Positions 9,701-18,826 of a stretch of DNA of 64,000 nucleotides are shown piece after piece. Origin of the DNA: Verrucomicrobiaceae bacterium (GTDB lineage Bacteria > Verrucomicrobiota > Verrucomicrobiia > Verrucomicrobiales > Verrucomicrobiaceae); contig JAIXZA010000159.1 of the NCBI GenBank assembly GCA_027489965.1, forward strand, positions 62,001 through 126,000, read 5' to 3'. Positions within the stretch are counted from its first letter, which is position 1. The number at the start of each line of letters is the position of its first letter. Position numbers and translations under genes: made by a program. The notes under the pieces are model-generated. The model did not search any database, was not told the DNA's origin, and worked only from the letters and a program-made list of their open reading frames with translations.

Positions 9701-12700
9701 CGCCATTGCCCCAGACCCAGAGGCTACCGTCGGCACGGACGGCGAGCGCGGTGCCCTCCCCGACACTGAGGTCGGTGATCTGGGAGATGCCCTCGACGCG
9801 TGCTGGCGTCCAGGGATCGAGCGTGCTGGTGTTGAAGCGCCCGAGCAAACCGGGGTAGAGGCTCCAAGCCCAGACATTCCCGGAAGCATCGATCCCCATG
9901 ACGGCATCGCTACCGACCTCGATCCGGCGCAGGGGAGGCAGGCCAGGGACCTGCACTGGAATGCTGACCGCGACTCCAGCGGTGACGGCACTGGTGATGC
10001 CACCGCCGAGGCCCCAGACCCAGACGCTGCCATCGGCTTTCAGAGCGGCATTGGCCTCACGACTGGCGCGGATCTGGATGATCTCGGTCAGGCCATTGAC
10101 ACGGACGGGAGTGGCACGGTTCGCCACGGTGCCATCGCCGAGCTGGGAGAAAAAGTTCGCCCCCCAGGCCCAGACGCTGCCGTCATTTTTCAGAGCCAGA
10201 CTGTGGGCACCACCCGCAGCGACGGCGACAACGCCTGAAAGTCCGCTAACCGTCACGGGACGGGTACGGGTCGTGGTGCTACTATCGCCAAGTTGACCAA
10301 GGTGGTTGCGCCCCCAGGCACGCACGGTGCCATCGGCATTCACAGCCAGGCAGTGAAGACTGGCCTGATACGGCTCTGCCGAGCCAGGAGGATTGGCACT
10401 GGCTCCAGGACTGACGGCGAAGGAGAGGACGCCTGTGACATTTTGCACGGCCACAGGGTTCGCCGGACCGGGCGGATCGGTGCCGCCGGGGATGCCTAGG
10501 GTGTTGTTACCAAACTCGCCCCATTCATTGTCCTCTCCCCAGGCGACGAGAGTGCCGTTGGCTCTGGCGGCGAGCACAAAGTCGCGGTTCCAAGAGGTCT
10601 TTAGATCGGTAAAGCCGGAGGCTTCGGTGAAAGCAGAGGGCATCTGAGAGAGCGGACCTGCGCCGGTGAATCCCCAGGCCAGCCAGGACCCATCATTCCG
10701 CCGGGCTGCCGCTGCTGGGGCGCGTCCAGCTCGGGCCAGGGAGATGCCCGAGACGCCGGGCACCTGCACAGGGAGGAGAGATTCATCCAGCCGACCTGTG
10801 CCAAGCTCACCGCGCTGATTGCGCCCCCAGGCCATGACTTCGCCATTGCTGAGCAAGATGATGCTGGATTCACGCCCGGCGGCGATGGCTCCGACTCCGT
10901 CCGTGCCGAGCGACGCGATCTCCTCCGGTCGGCTGGCGGGAAAAGGGATGCCAGTGCCGAGTTGGCCGAGGTCGTTGCGCCCCCAGCTAAAGACGCGCCC
11001 GATGCCGTCCACTCCCACCGCGAATCCATTGCCAGCAGAGATAGCCACCATGTCTGTGAGCTCACTGTAAGCCAGCGGAGTGGCGGTGCTGGCGGGATAG
11101 CCAGACTGCGTGTCGAAGTCTCCATCGAAGTCACCCCACCACCGCACGGTGCCATCCTCAAGCACGACATAGGCGGTATTCAGCCCGGCTGCGATATAGC
11201 TTGCCGTGCTGATGCCAGGGGTCTGGGCGGGGACGAGATCCACGGAAGTTTCTGACAAAGTAAGCCTCTGCCCCCACTGCCAGACGGTGCCGTCCTGCTT
11301 CATGGCAAGTGTGTAGTCACTGCCCACGGCCGTCATGGCAACATCAGTAAGGCCGGTGACTGGCACAGGGGCGAAACGGTCGGTCTGAGTGCCATTGCCG
11401 AGCTGGCCACGTGCATTTCTGCCCCAGGCCCAGACACTGCCGTCGGCATTCACGACCGTGACATGGGAGGCACCGGGCAGGCCACCTGCGGAGATCCAGA
11501 CCGCTCGTGGCTGGGGGGTTTCCACCGGCCAGAGTCCGGTGATCTGCACGGGTGTCGGATGGGCCAGGGCATCCGTGCTGCCAGTGGCTAGCAGCCCGTC
11601 GCTATTCCCGCCCCAGGCCCAGACGGTGCCATCACCTTTGAGCATGAAGGCTGTATTTCCTGTGGCGGCGACCATCACGGCGTCTTGAGAGCCGGGTATG
11701 GCGACTGGGGTGGAGCTGGAATAGCCCTGGGATGAGGCGTTTTCCGCCCCTGGCACCTGCCCGTAGAAACCCCAGCCCCAGGCCCAGACCTGACCTTCTT
11801 TGACAGCGAGGGTGAAGGCATCCCCTTTGGCCACCTGGCCCGAGAGGCTGAGGCCAATGGAAAGCGGGCTAGCCCCTGTGCCAACGCCCGCTGTGCTGCC
11901 GCCAGAGTCCACAAGCAGAGGCTGGTAAAGTTTGTCCAGAGTGCGCGCCACATTCAGTCGCCCCCCGGTCACACATTGCCCGGCCAGAGCAGGCACTGGG
12001 TCGATATTGTCGAGGATGAGCTGGCGGATGTGGCGTGGGTCACGCACCTCCGGCTGCCACATGGTGAGCAGGGCAGCTGTGCCTGCCACGAGTGGGGTAG
12101 CCATGCTGGTACCATCTCGGCTTTCATAACCGTAGCCCGAGTCCGCTGGAGCCTTCCATTTAGTGCTCCAAATGCCTGTGCCAGGGGCAAAGAGATCCAC
12201 CGTCTGAGCACCGAAGTTCGAGGCACCAGCACCCGGCCAGATGGAGCGGGCATCCGTCGAGTTGCTGGCCCCCACACTGATGATGAATCCGCTTGGCGTG
12301 CTGGATGGGTAGGTGGGAATGAGGTCGTTGTTCACCCCTTTGTTGCCGGCAGCTGCGACGTGGATGATGCCATAAGGCTTTGGCCGGACCGGATTGCTGA
12401 AGTTCAGGGTCGTGTTCCTGAGCGCTGCCGAAGGGAAGTTGCTCAAAAAGATGCGGTCGCCCCGCACGATGGTGACCAAAGTCCCGGCTGGAATGCCGGT
12501 ACCGGTGACGGTCATGCCCGAACGAATTTTCGGATATTCCCCGGAAGTGCCAGCGAGAACGATTTCGTTCACTTTGGTCGTCGCAGGGGCGCCTTTCGGC
12601 ACAGGCGCTGAAGTGCCCTTGAGTCCAGATGGTCTGGGGTCGGTTGTCGCCACTGGGTTATTGATCGCCTCCAACATGGATTTGCTGTAGCCAGCCCCAC

Positions 12701-13943
12701 CCCAGGAGTGATTCGCCACCGCCACCTGCCGCCCATTCAAATTTAGATCCTTCAGATACTCCATGGCGGGCACTGCAGCACTGTAGGTGCCGAAGGTGCC
12801 GGCCGGTGTCTTGCGAATGATGCGCACAGGCAGGATCTGCACGCGCCAGCAGACGCCAGAGACGCCGATGCCATTGTTCCCGGTGGCTCCGATGATCCCC
12901 GCGACGTGCGTCCCGTGGCCGACGTCGTCCATGGGAAGGGCATCATCGTCGATGAAATCCCAGCCACGAATGTCGTCCTTCACGCCACTGCCGTCATCAT
13001 CGCGGTTGTTACCAGGAATTTCGTTCGGGTTTGACCAGATCTGACCCACCAAATCTGGGTGCGTGTAATCCACACCCGTGTCGATGACAGCGACGACGAC
13101 AGAGGCAGCCTCAGCAGGCGTGCGCGGTTCTTTGACCACATCCCAGGCCACGGGGGCCAGGATCTTTGGCAGGTGCCACTGAGGACCAGGCGCTGCGCCG
13201 TAGATGGGATCGTTCGGCACTGTCTCTGCGCCTTTTGTTACAAAGTCAGGCTCGGCGTACTCCACCACTGCGCTGCTGCTTTCCAGTAGCTGGATGGCTT
13301 TCTCCAAAGCTGCATCACCCCGCATCGGCACCTCCACGAGATACAGTCCCTCACAGGCGGGCAGTTCCTTTCTTAAACGGCAGTTTTCAGGCAAAGCAGC
13401 ACGCAGGGCCGCCTCGTCCACGCCGGAGTGGGTTTTCACCATCAGATGGTCAGCGATCATTGCATTCTCCCAGAGTGGCGTCGCGGCCTTGGCTTCGTCG
13501 CCAGATTTGCTATCGGAAGGCACGGGGGGCAGTTCGTCGCTGCGAAAAACTCTGTCCACGCGCACGATGCCAAAGGGGAAATCTGGCACGCGATACACCT
13601 CTGTACGGCGAACCAACGAAACACCACTCGGCAGCTCAAAAGCCCGCTCTAGAGAAGGCTCCCATGTCGTTGCCTGGAAGGTCCGCTGCTCGCATTGCAC
13701 GAGCTCGCCCACGCGAACGATGCCCTCGAAGCTAAGCCCCGCAGCTTTTACTGGCCTCGTCGGTGACTGGACTTCGAGCTTGGCTGGCTGAGGCAGGCTA
13801 GCCACACTTTCAGCAGAGGGCACTCTCGCCAAAGCTGGCGTGGAGACACGCTCAGCAGACGGCGAAAATCCCAGATACCAACCTGCTAGCATGAGCAGCA
13901 GCGCTAGACCTAAACCAATGAGTGAGTCGCGGGAGGTGATCAT
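6756..13943 (-). CDS. Giant subtilisin-like (S8) protease with RCC1-like, Calx-beta and Ig-like modules
   Basis: The protein is 2395 residues. It has a signal or anchor segment at 8-28, a fervidolysin-like prodomain at about 162-235, and an S8 catalytic domain at about 255-670. The triad is D288 (VAVIDTGVD), H343 (GHGTHVAG) and S613 (GTSMATPLVAG), with oxyanion Asn534 (AAAGN). All catalytic residues are present, so it should be active. An extra module of about 90 residues (430-520) sits inside the catalytic domain. Residues about 705-1435 carry 14 RCC1-like repeats (DGSVWAWGRNxxGQLG). They are followed by a DPDDDG linker (about 1475), Calx-beta (1631-1740), two Ig-like domains (1745-1912), a He-PIG-like domain (1915-2010) and C-terminal beta modules. 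It is third in a minus-strand set after the barrel and FecR genes. The substrate is unknown. Confidence 0.9.
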   Translation of the reverse strand: MITSRDSLIGLGLALLLMLAGWYLGFSPSAERVSTPALARVPSAESVASLPQPAKLEVQSPTRPVKAAGLSFEGIVRVGELVQCEQRTFQATTWEPSLERAFELPSGVSLVRRTEVYRVPDFPFGIVRVDRVFRSDELPPVPSDSKSGDEAKAATPLWENAMIADHLMVKTHSGVDEAALRAALPENCRLRKELPACEGLYLVEVPMRGDAALEKAIQLLESSSAVVEYAEPDFVTKGAETVPNDPIYGAAPGPQWHLPKILAPVAWDVVKEPRTPAEAASVVVAVIDTGVDYTHPDLVGQIWSNPNEIPGNNRDDDGSGVKDDIRGWDFIDDDALPMDDVGHGTHVAGIIGATGNNGIGVSGVCWRVQILPVRIIRKTPAGTFGTYSAAVPAMEYLKDLNLNGRQVAVANHSWGGAGYSKSMLEAINNPVATTDPRPSGLKGTSAPVPKGAPATTKVNEIVLAGTSGEYPKIRSGMTVTGTGIPAGTLVTIVRGDRIFLSNFPSAALRNTTLNFSNPVRPKPYGIIHVAAAGNKGVNNDLIPTYPSSTPSGFIISVGASNSTDARSIWPGAGASNFGAQTVDLFAPGTGIWSTKWKAPADSGYGYESRDGTSMATPLVAGTAALLTMWQPEVRDPRHIRQLILDNIDPVPALAGQCVTGGRLNVARTLDKLYQPLLVDSGGSTAGVGTGASPLSIGLSLSGQVAKGDAFTLAVKEGQVWAWGWGFYGQVPGAENASSQGYSSSTPVAIPGSQDAVMVAATGNTAFMLKGDGTVWAWGGNSDGLLATGSTDALAHPTPVQITGLWPVETPQPRAVWISAGGLPGASHVTVVNADGSVWAWGRNARGQLGNGTQTDRFAPVPVTGLTDVAMTAVGSDYTLAMKQDGTVWQWGQRLTLSETSVDLVPAQTPGISTASYIAAGLNTAYVVLEDGTVRWWGDFDGDFDTQSGYPASTATPLAYSELTDMVAISAGNGFAVGVDGIGRVFSWGRNDLGQLGTGIPFPASRPEEIASLGTDGVGAIAAGRESSIILLSNGEVMAWGRNQRGELGTGRLDESLLPVQVPGVSGISLARAGRAPAAAARRNDGSWLAWGFTGAGPLSQMPSAFTEASGFTDLKTSWNRDFVLAARANGTLVAWGEDNEWGEFGNNTLGIPGGTDPPGPANPVAVQNVTGVLSFAVSPGASANPPGSAEPYQASLHCLAVNADGTVRAWGRNHLGQLGDSSTTTRTRPVTVSGLSGVVAVAAGGAHSLALKNDGSVWAWGANFFSQLGDGTVANRATPVRVNGLTEIIQIRASREANAALKADGSVWVWGLGGGITSAVTAGVAVSIPVQVPGLPPLRRIEVGSDAVMGIDASGNVWAWSLYPGLLGRFNTSTLDPWTPARVEGISQITDLSVGEGTALAVRADGSLWVWGNGESGFLGDGSAWSITPQFVIGFGSTSETLSGLGSGESANSWQLQRFSAEDLRDPEITDDTADPDDDGLANLLEFALGLDPLTEDVVGLPEPRITEFSGGFDLNNSQIGLFGEFSDDLTPQKYFGLSIARQGIRRDVDYIVEFSTDLINWTSNNGATATFTDTSEQLLVYATVPLVYDQSEPPVPISKQYLRLRVQREDGSVTVTGPAYATDLNVVKQASFALGSSIVTEGDGTVNVKVVMNPPPAAALTLPLTFGGSAQNGLKKDYTTAAASIVFAAGEKEKTISISLIQDAVVEPVKELTITLNRPTGAAVSLALGLPSRHVMTVIDDETKPRITSQPQAQLIPRGSALSVSSGSSSSPSPVLQWLLNNKIVGGAKNSTYNVAKAEALNAGTYILSAKNILGTTLSEGAAIGIVDTTHKTFDFKPGSTTTLTVVTGGPGLTHRWNKDDVPISDGGIFSGTGTNALKLTNMQDTDSGRYRCVVTMGELTLPSGIHTVRVMNLPPEIITPVVIPNRVVIGSTYGPVSLPVNSALNLGVVTYSARNLPPGIVIDAKTGILSGRPTKLQTPAFDIVFSAKNLVNTDTDNASINVLPLPENLVGSYEGYVARDPVVNASLGGRLRLIITSLGTYTGTLIHGTTSIPLKGSMDTLPDSLTSTSRLTLTPKGLPTLVLEFTIDTQTQTLTDSTVTVGSASAAVHGWRQLTSALAGYTGYYTLALTQPTAPVSRPRGAGYGSFTVDAKGVLRITGKLADGVTLTSASFVGVDGQVLLHQAVAVTDTILGELLISPSAVITGNLTWSRAVQKPAERLYQPGFAAQDVTCFGGRYTEPLPVTTARAMGLGDGGNNARLTFDYADFGSPVKKPDSLVTILPKSVVQLPTFPDAARKFTLAVTPKTGFFKGDATLLDPNPTAAGNVTRKSTFEGMIVRQTNGLLRGHGFFVLDDLPVLLPVKTTPTTTPKTSGRVWFSHATDTLTPDGQLTAP

Positions 13944-14025
13944 GTCTGAGTTGTGAGTTTAACAATATGGAAGTACAGCAAATTGTGATGGCATGTTAAA
14001 AGATTTTTCCGTCATGAGATGGGCG

Positions 14026-15813
14026 TCAGAAGGCAGGTCTTTCTGCGGAATCAAGAGGCAGCACGACAGGGGCCACACCGCCAGGGATGTCACGGGTACT
14101 CGTGATGATCGTGCCGAAACCAGCGCGATTAAAAAGATCCTGCCCAGGGGTGACGAAAACCTTCACCACTCCAGTCGAGGTGACGCTGCTGCCCACATCC
14201 ACCTGCACCGTGCGAGCTGAAAGAACAGAGAGCGGACTGTCCAGGCTCACATTGCCTCGAAATCGTAGGATGGAAGCACCGGCGGCGTAAAATTTCAGAA
14301 CTGTGCGTGCCACAAAGCTGCCCCCATCCACGATGACGGCATCTCCACTAGCACTGTGACCGCGGGCTTTAATCACATCCGCATTCAAGTTCGCATTCCT
14401 CAGCGTGAGCGTGCCACCAGCCTCACCTGCGTCCAGCACGATCTGGCCTGTCGTCGTATTGGCTTTGAGCGTTGAAGAATCGACGACGATAGCCCTTCCT
14501 CCTGAGTCGAATTGGATGCTGCCTGCGAGAGCCGCCAACTCAGAGGAATTCCTCACCGTAATGGTCGCAGGCTCTGTCGAGTAGCCCACAGTGATGCCGC
14601 GTGGTGCGATTATGGTGCTAGCATCTATGCCGAAGCGTTGTCCTCCAGGTGTCCGCTGGCCGCGCACCTCCAGATGGCCAGCTTCAATCTGGCTGCTGGT
14701 CACGCCCACATCGAATTCCCGATCATTGTCCCGCCCCCGGGCAAAGAGCACCATCTCCTCTAAGGCCGCAGTGCCCGTGCCAGCCGTCAATTGAGCCGTT
14801 TGGATGTCGAGCGCGCGTGCTTTCAGCTCCAGAGCGGTGTTTGCGGGTGTGGTGATCTCAGCCCCAGGGCTGACGAGCAAAGTGTCATCAGCTTCGATGG
14901 CGAGCTTTTGCGGCGTGCCGCCAAAGACATCCTGCGCCACAGTGACTTTCCCGCTGACCCTGGGCAGCGTCGTGCTGCCAGCATCTTCAGGGATGCTACG
15001 CAGACTGACTTTCAGCGTCTTGGTCTTGGCTCCCTGACGGGTCAAAGTGGTGTCGGACAGCGTGGTGTAGTTTCCGTCTTGTGGATTGTAAGTCTTCTGA
15101 TTCACCGTGGCGTTTGGGTCATCCAGGTCATTGACGAGCTGGAAAACGGTGACTTCGGGAGAGGCTCCTTTCAGAGCAAAGGGTGTCTGGGTAATGAACC
15201 CACCGCCCATATCACCGCTTTGCTCGACGACACTGGCCTGAATGAAGGAATCCGTCGGCGGCGGACCAAGAGAACCCGCCGTCAGCAGTGAAGTCGTCAC
15301 CAGCCGGTTGAGGTCGACTTCCACGGGATCAGGCAATCGTTTGTCTGCAGGATTGATCACCAACATTTGCCCAGCTTCAAGACTAATGAACTCACCAAAA
15401 AGGGATTGCAATGCCACACGAACAGTGCCCTCAAGCACGGTGATCTTGATGTAGCTTCCAGGCTGATAAGCTATGAGAACTGTGCCCAGGACCTGAAACT
15501 TATAGCCTGGGGCTGTCACTTTGATCAAACCACGCTTTTTCGCACCCTCACTGCCGATCATCATCACGCCTTCCTTCAAATTCACCTGATCGTCTTTTCC
15601 CATCTGAAGCTGAGAATTCGATCCGAGCCTGACAAAACCTTTATCCAACCTAATCTGACCTTGGCTAGACTTGTTCGTGGTAAAACTAGAACCCGGCGGC
15701 AGTGATTGCGCTGCCTTTGCCGAAGCAGCGCCTCTCAGAGTCTCCACTGTCGCCGCCTGGCCATCCAAGCATGACAGCATGATCATGATGCTAAAAAAGA
15801 GGAGCGTTTTCAT
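14026..15813 (-). CDS. FecR-domain protein with filamentous-haemagglutinin-like beta-helix C-terminus
   Basis: The protein is 595 residues from the ATG at 15813 (MKTLLFFSIMIMLSCLDGQA, signal peptide). An upstream in-frame TTG at 15831 overlaps the previous stop and is less likely. Residues about 25-165 match the FecR periplasmic domain (LPPGSSFTTNKSSQGQIRL, then VLGTVLIAYQPGS and VLEGTVRVAL). The C-terminal half is a repetitive Ser/Thr/Gly-rich beta-helix-like stretch (SGGRAIVVDSSTLKANTTTG). FecR domains sense or transmit signals in siderophore systems. In non-iron contexts like this they occur on surface proteins, so an iron role is not supported. It lies 5 nt after the barrel gene and 82 nt before the subtilase, so co-transcription is likely. 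Confidence 0.8.
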   Translation of the reverse strand: MKTLLFFSIMIMLSCLDGQAATVETLRGAASAKAAQSLPPGSSFTTNKSSQGQIRLDKGFVRLGSNSQLQMGKDDQVNLKEGVMMIGSEGAKKRGLIKVTAPGYKFQVLGTVLIAYQPGSYIKITVLEGTVRVALQSLFGEFISLEAGQMLVINPADKRLPDPVEVDLNRLVTTSLLTAGSLGPPPTDSFIQASVVEQSGDMGGGFITQTPFALKGASPEVTVFQLVNDLDDPNATVNQKTYNPQDGNYTTLSDTTLTRQGAKTKTLKVSLRSIPEDAGSTTLPRVSGKVTVAQDVFGGTPQKLAIEADDTLLVSPGAEITTPANTALELKARALDIQTAQLTAGTGTAALEEMVLFARGRDNDREFDVGVTSSQIEAGHLEVRGQRTPGGQRFGIDASTIIAPRGITVGYSTEPATITVRNSSELAALAGSIQFDSGGRAIVVDSSTLKANTTTGQIVLDAGEAGGTLTLRNANLNADVIKARGHSASGDAVIVDGGSFVARTVLKFYAAGASILRFRGNVSLDSPLSVLSARTVQVDVGSSVTSTGVVKVFVTPGQDLFNRAGFGTIITSTRDIPGGVAPVVLPLDSAERPAF

Positions 15814-15818
15814 GTGTT

Positions 15819-16793
15819 TTAAAACTCCCAATGAGCAGTTATTCCTGCACCAACGATAAAGTTCTGATAATCAAAGGCTGCGCCTGAAGAATGGTTCACC
15901 GTGTAGCTACCCGTTAGATTGGCCCGAAGCCAGTCCGTGAACGCGTAGGTCACTCCACCAAGCATAACATGGTTCCAGTCCTGCCGCTCGCCAGTGCGGT
16001 AAAGATAACGGGCTCCGCGATAGCTGAGCTGCACGGTCAGCGCCTCGGTCAGACGCAGCTTCCAGCCAGCGAAAAGGCTGTATTCGTGCCGCCCTGCCGC
16101 CCAAGGTTCTGGCGCAATACTCCAGTCGCCATAAAGCCCAGCAAAGATCTGCTGCCCGCGTGAAATCTTCCACACTTTCTGCAAGCCTAAGCTTGCAATG
16201 TGATCCTCATACAGAGGCAGACCAAGACCAATCTCTGTCAGACGATAGTAGCTGTAGCGCGTAACGAGAAAGGCATCCCTCAGCTTTGGCACCATGTACA
16301 TGAGCCCGAGATCTCCCCTAACCAAATCGAAGTCAAATTCCGTGAACTCATTGTGCCGCACTGTGCTATAAGCCAATCCTGCATTGACGAAAAAATTACC
16401 CACAACACGATTTGAGTAACCCGTTCGGACACCCGTGCGCAGGTAACCATCGGACTCTGTGGTCTTTCCTGAAAGCGCGACATTATCAGTCCACAAAGTC
16501 TCCATGTCTGCTTCTAAACTCCACGGTGACCAGCTTGCGCGCCGCAATAAGATACGCTGCTCTCCATACTCCCCATCTCCAGCCATTTTGGGAACTTCCG
16601 CAGGAACCGTCGATTCAGACTCTCCGTGACCTTCCTTGAAAAGACTGCCCCAAGCACCTTGAGCCACACTTTGCTGACGCGCCACGTCAGCCCGCGGGGG
16701 CTCGACCGTCTGCGACTTGATAGCCACCGCACCAAACAAGTTTCCGAGCAAAAAACAAAATCTTAAAGTGAAGTGAGTGAATGATTGTTTCAT
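15819..16793 (-). CDS. Outer-membrane beta-barrel protein
   Basis: The protein is 324 residues with a hydrophobic N-terminal export segment (residues about 10-27). From about residue 90 it has alternating polar/aromatic strands (GLYGDWSIAPEPWAAG, LRLTEALTVQLSYRGARYLY), and it ends HWEF. A terminal Phe is typical of proteins inserted by the BAM complex. I cannot place it in a named porin family. It is first in the minus-strand set, with the FecR protein starting 5 nt after its stop, which suggests that the two work together at the outer membrane, perhaps in export or anchoring (inference). Confidence 0.75.
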   Translation of the reverse strand: MKQSFTHFTLRFCFLLGNLFGAVAIKSQTVEPPRADVARQQSVAQGAWGSLFKEGHGESESTVPAEVPKMAGDGEYGEQRILLRRASWSPWSLEADMETLWTDNVALSGKTTESDGYLRTGVRTGYSNRVVGNFFVNAGLAYSTVRHNEFTEFDFDLVRGDLGLMYMVPKLRDAFLVTRYSYYRLTEIGLGLPLYEDHIASLGLQKVWKISRGQQIFAGLYGDWSIAPEPWAAGRHEYSLFAGWKLRLTEALTVQLSYRGARYLYRTGERQDWNHVMLGGVTYAFTDWLRANLTGSYTVNHSSGAAFDYQNFIVGAGITAHWEF

Positions 16794-17770
16794 AAGGTAG
16801 AACCCCTCTGCACGAACCTATACCGAATCTAACCTTAGATGTTACATTGTTAGGCAAAACCTGCTTTAATTCAGTTCTTTTGGAAGCTTGACAGACAATG
16901 ACTTGAAGCTCTCATCATAAGACCAGGTGGTGTTAGAAGGGGTGCCTTGGCAGATTCCATGATGAGATCTTGTACACCGAGCAGGGCAACGTGCTCACCA
17001 GTCTGAGAAAAGACGAGCTGGCTGAAGCTGTCTAACTGAGTAAAGGCGCAGTTATGCTGGTTACCACGGTTATCGTTGATAAGACAGCGACCAATGCTGG
17101 TCCTGTTACCCACATCATCCCAACCAGAGGTGGCCTTGATGTTGAGCACACAAGAGGCGCGTTCCTTGAGAGCATAATGAAGAGGAGATCCAGAGGAATT
17201 CATCGTTCTCATTATGAAGCATCGTCAAGCTTCCAGCAAATTCCACTTTCAAAATTCTGTGAGGCAACAAGCTTGTGCTTTGCTTCCCAAGTAATAACTG
17301 AAAGCACGTCCGAACAACGATATGAAACTTTACGCCAGCCTAACCACCCCTATGGCACTTGACTGCGCGCTATGCATCTTGTTATGACGCGGCATCAGCC
17401 AAAATTCGCAGGCACTGCATTTGAGGCCCCATAACTTGCCTGGCATCTGGTCTGTTAATGAAGAGGAACCGGAGCTGCGCGCTGGCAAAAAGGTCAGCAA
17501 TGGGCCTGACAGCCATGGTGTTGACGAGCGGACTACAGTCTTTGACCACGGCATTACAGGCCACGCATGCTCAGAGCGCCTCGGGCACGCAAGGCCCTGC
17601 GGCCAACTTATCCTGAATCGACCCACCTCTTGGCTGAAAAATTCCCCCTTCCAATTCGAGCAACCCGCTTAAAGGGTGAATTCAATTGTTGGAGCTGAAT
17701 TTTCAGAACTGTTGCACCCGGCCCCTTTCTTGCTTCTTATGCGGGACTGAACCCCTAACACAAACACGAA
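16794..17770. other. Gene-poor region of about 980 bp
   Basis: No open frame here looks like a conserved protein. The longest frames (about 60-113 codons on either strand) lack recognisable motifs and look random or decayed. No tRNA, tandem repeat or insertion-sequence ends were found. The right end must contain the promoter for the aldolase. A weak candidate is TTGCAC (17712) with TCTTAT (17735) at 17-bp spacing. Confidence 0.6.
16866..17212 (-). pseudogene. Possible frameshifted coding relic, unrecognised
   Basis: One minus-strand frame from 17212 reads coherently through about 16960 (FTQLDSFSQLVFSQTGEHVA, then LLGVQDLI) and then becomes low-quality. A neighbouring frame continues with protein-like sequence (CQGTPSNTTWSYDESF, then KSLSVKLPKELN) to a TAA at 16866. 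A single frameshift near 16960 would join them. I do not recognise the family, and chance is a real alternative. Confidence 0.2.
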
Positions 17771-18802
17771 ATGCCCGTTGCTACCCCCGCTCAATACCGC
17801 GCCATGCTAGATTCCGCCCAGAAAGGCGGCTATGCCTACCCTGCCATTAACGTCACCTCCCTGCCCACGATCAATGGTGCCCTGAAGGCCTTCGCAGAGT
17901 CTAAATCGGACGGTATCATCCAAGTTTCCACTGGTGGCGGCGAGTTTGCCTCAGGCACCTCCGTCAAAGACATGGCTCTGGGTGCCATCGTGCTGGCGGA
18001 GGCCGTGCATACTTTGGCTGCCAAATATGACGTGCTGGTTGCCCTGCACACGGATCACTGCCATCCGAAGAATGTCGAAAAATTCCTCAAGCCCCTGATT
18101 GCGGCTACCAAAGCACGTCGTGAAGCTGGCAAAGGCAATCTTTTCAACAGCCACATGTTTGACGGCTCGGAACTGCCCCTGGAAGACAACCTGAAAATCT
18201 CCAAAGAACTCCTCGTCGAATGCGCTGCGCTGGAAATCATCCTCGAGATCGAAGCTGGCGTCGTCGGTGGTGAAGAAGACGGACACGACCCCTCTGGTGT
18301 CTCGAACGACAAGCTGTACACCACCCCTGAGGACATGCTCACCGTTTACGAGACCCTCAATGGCGTTGGTCGCTTCATGTTTGCAGCCACCTTTGGCAAC
18401 GTCCACGGCAGCTATAAGCCTGGTGCGGTAAAACTGAAGCCAACCATCCTCAAAGATGGTCAAGCCGCTGTGACCGCTAAATACGGCGCAGTTGCTGAGA
18501 TGGACCTCGTTTTCCATGGCGGCAGCGGCACACCTCTGGAAGAGATCCGCGAGACCCTGGACTATGGCGTCGTGAAAATGAACATCGACACCGACACCCA
18601 GTACGCCTTCACCCGTCCAATCGTGGACCACGTGATGAAAAACTACGCAGGTGTGCTGAAGATTGACGGTGAAGTCGGCGACAAAAAAGCCTACGATCCA
18701 CGCGGCTACCTCAAAAAGGGTGAACAAGGTCTCTGTGAGCGCATGAAGGAAGCCTGCAACGACCTTCTCAGCACCGGCAAGACCATCTTTGGCACCGTCT
18801 AA
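17771..18802 (+). CDS. fba: Fructose-bisphosphate aldolase, class II (class IIA type)
   Basis: The protein is 343 residues, the usual size for class IIA enzymes. It catalyses the reversible cleavage of fructose 1,6-bisphosphate to dihydroxyacetone phosphate and glyceraldehyde 3-phosphate (EC 4.1.2.13) in cytosolic glycolysis and gluconeogenesis. The zinc/catalytic motif HTDHC is at 93-97 (Asp95 and His96 equivalent to E. coli Asp109 and His110). The class II signature GVVGGEEDG, the second zinc His in FGNVHGSYKPG and the third in FHGGSGTP are all present. It is a single gene followed by a strong terminator, so it is probably monocistronic. Confidence 0.95.
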   Translation: MPVATPAQYRAMLDSAQKGGYAYPAINVTSLPTINGALKAFAESKSDGIIQVSTGGGEFASGTSVKDMALGAIVLAEAVHTLAAKYDVLVALHTDHCHPKNVEKFLKPLIAATKARREAGKGNLFNSHMFDGSELPLEDNLKISKELLVECAALEIILEIEAGVVGGEEDGHDPSGVSNDKLYTTPEDMLTVYETLNGVGRFMFAATFGNVHGSYKPGAVKLKPTILKDGQAAVTAKYGAVAEMDLVFHGGSGTPLEEIRETLDYGVVKMNIDTDTQYAFTRPIVDHVMKNYAGVLKIDGEVGDKKAYDPRGYLKKGEQGLCERMKEACNDLLSTGKTIFGTV

Positions 18803-18826
18803 AACGTCTTCCCAGATCACTTCGTT

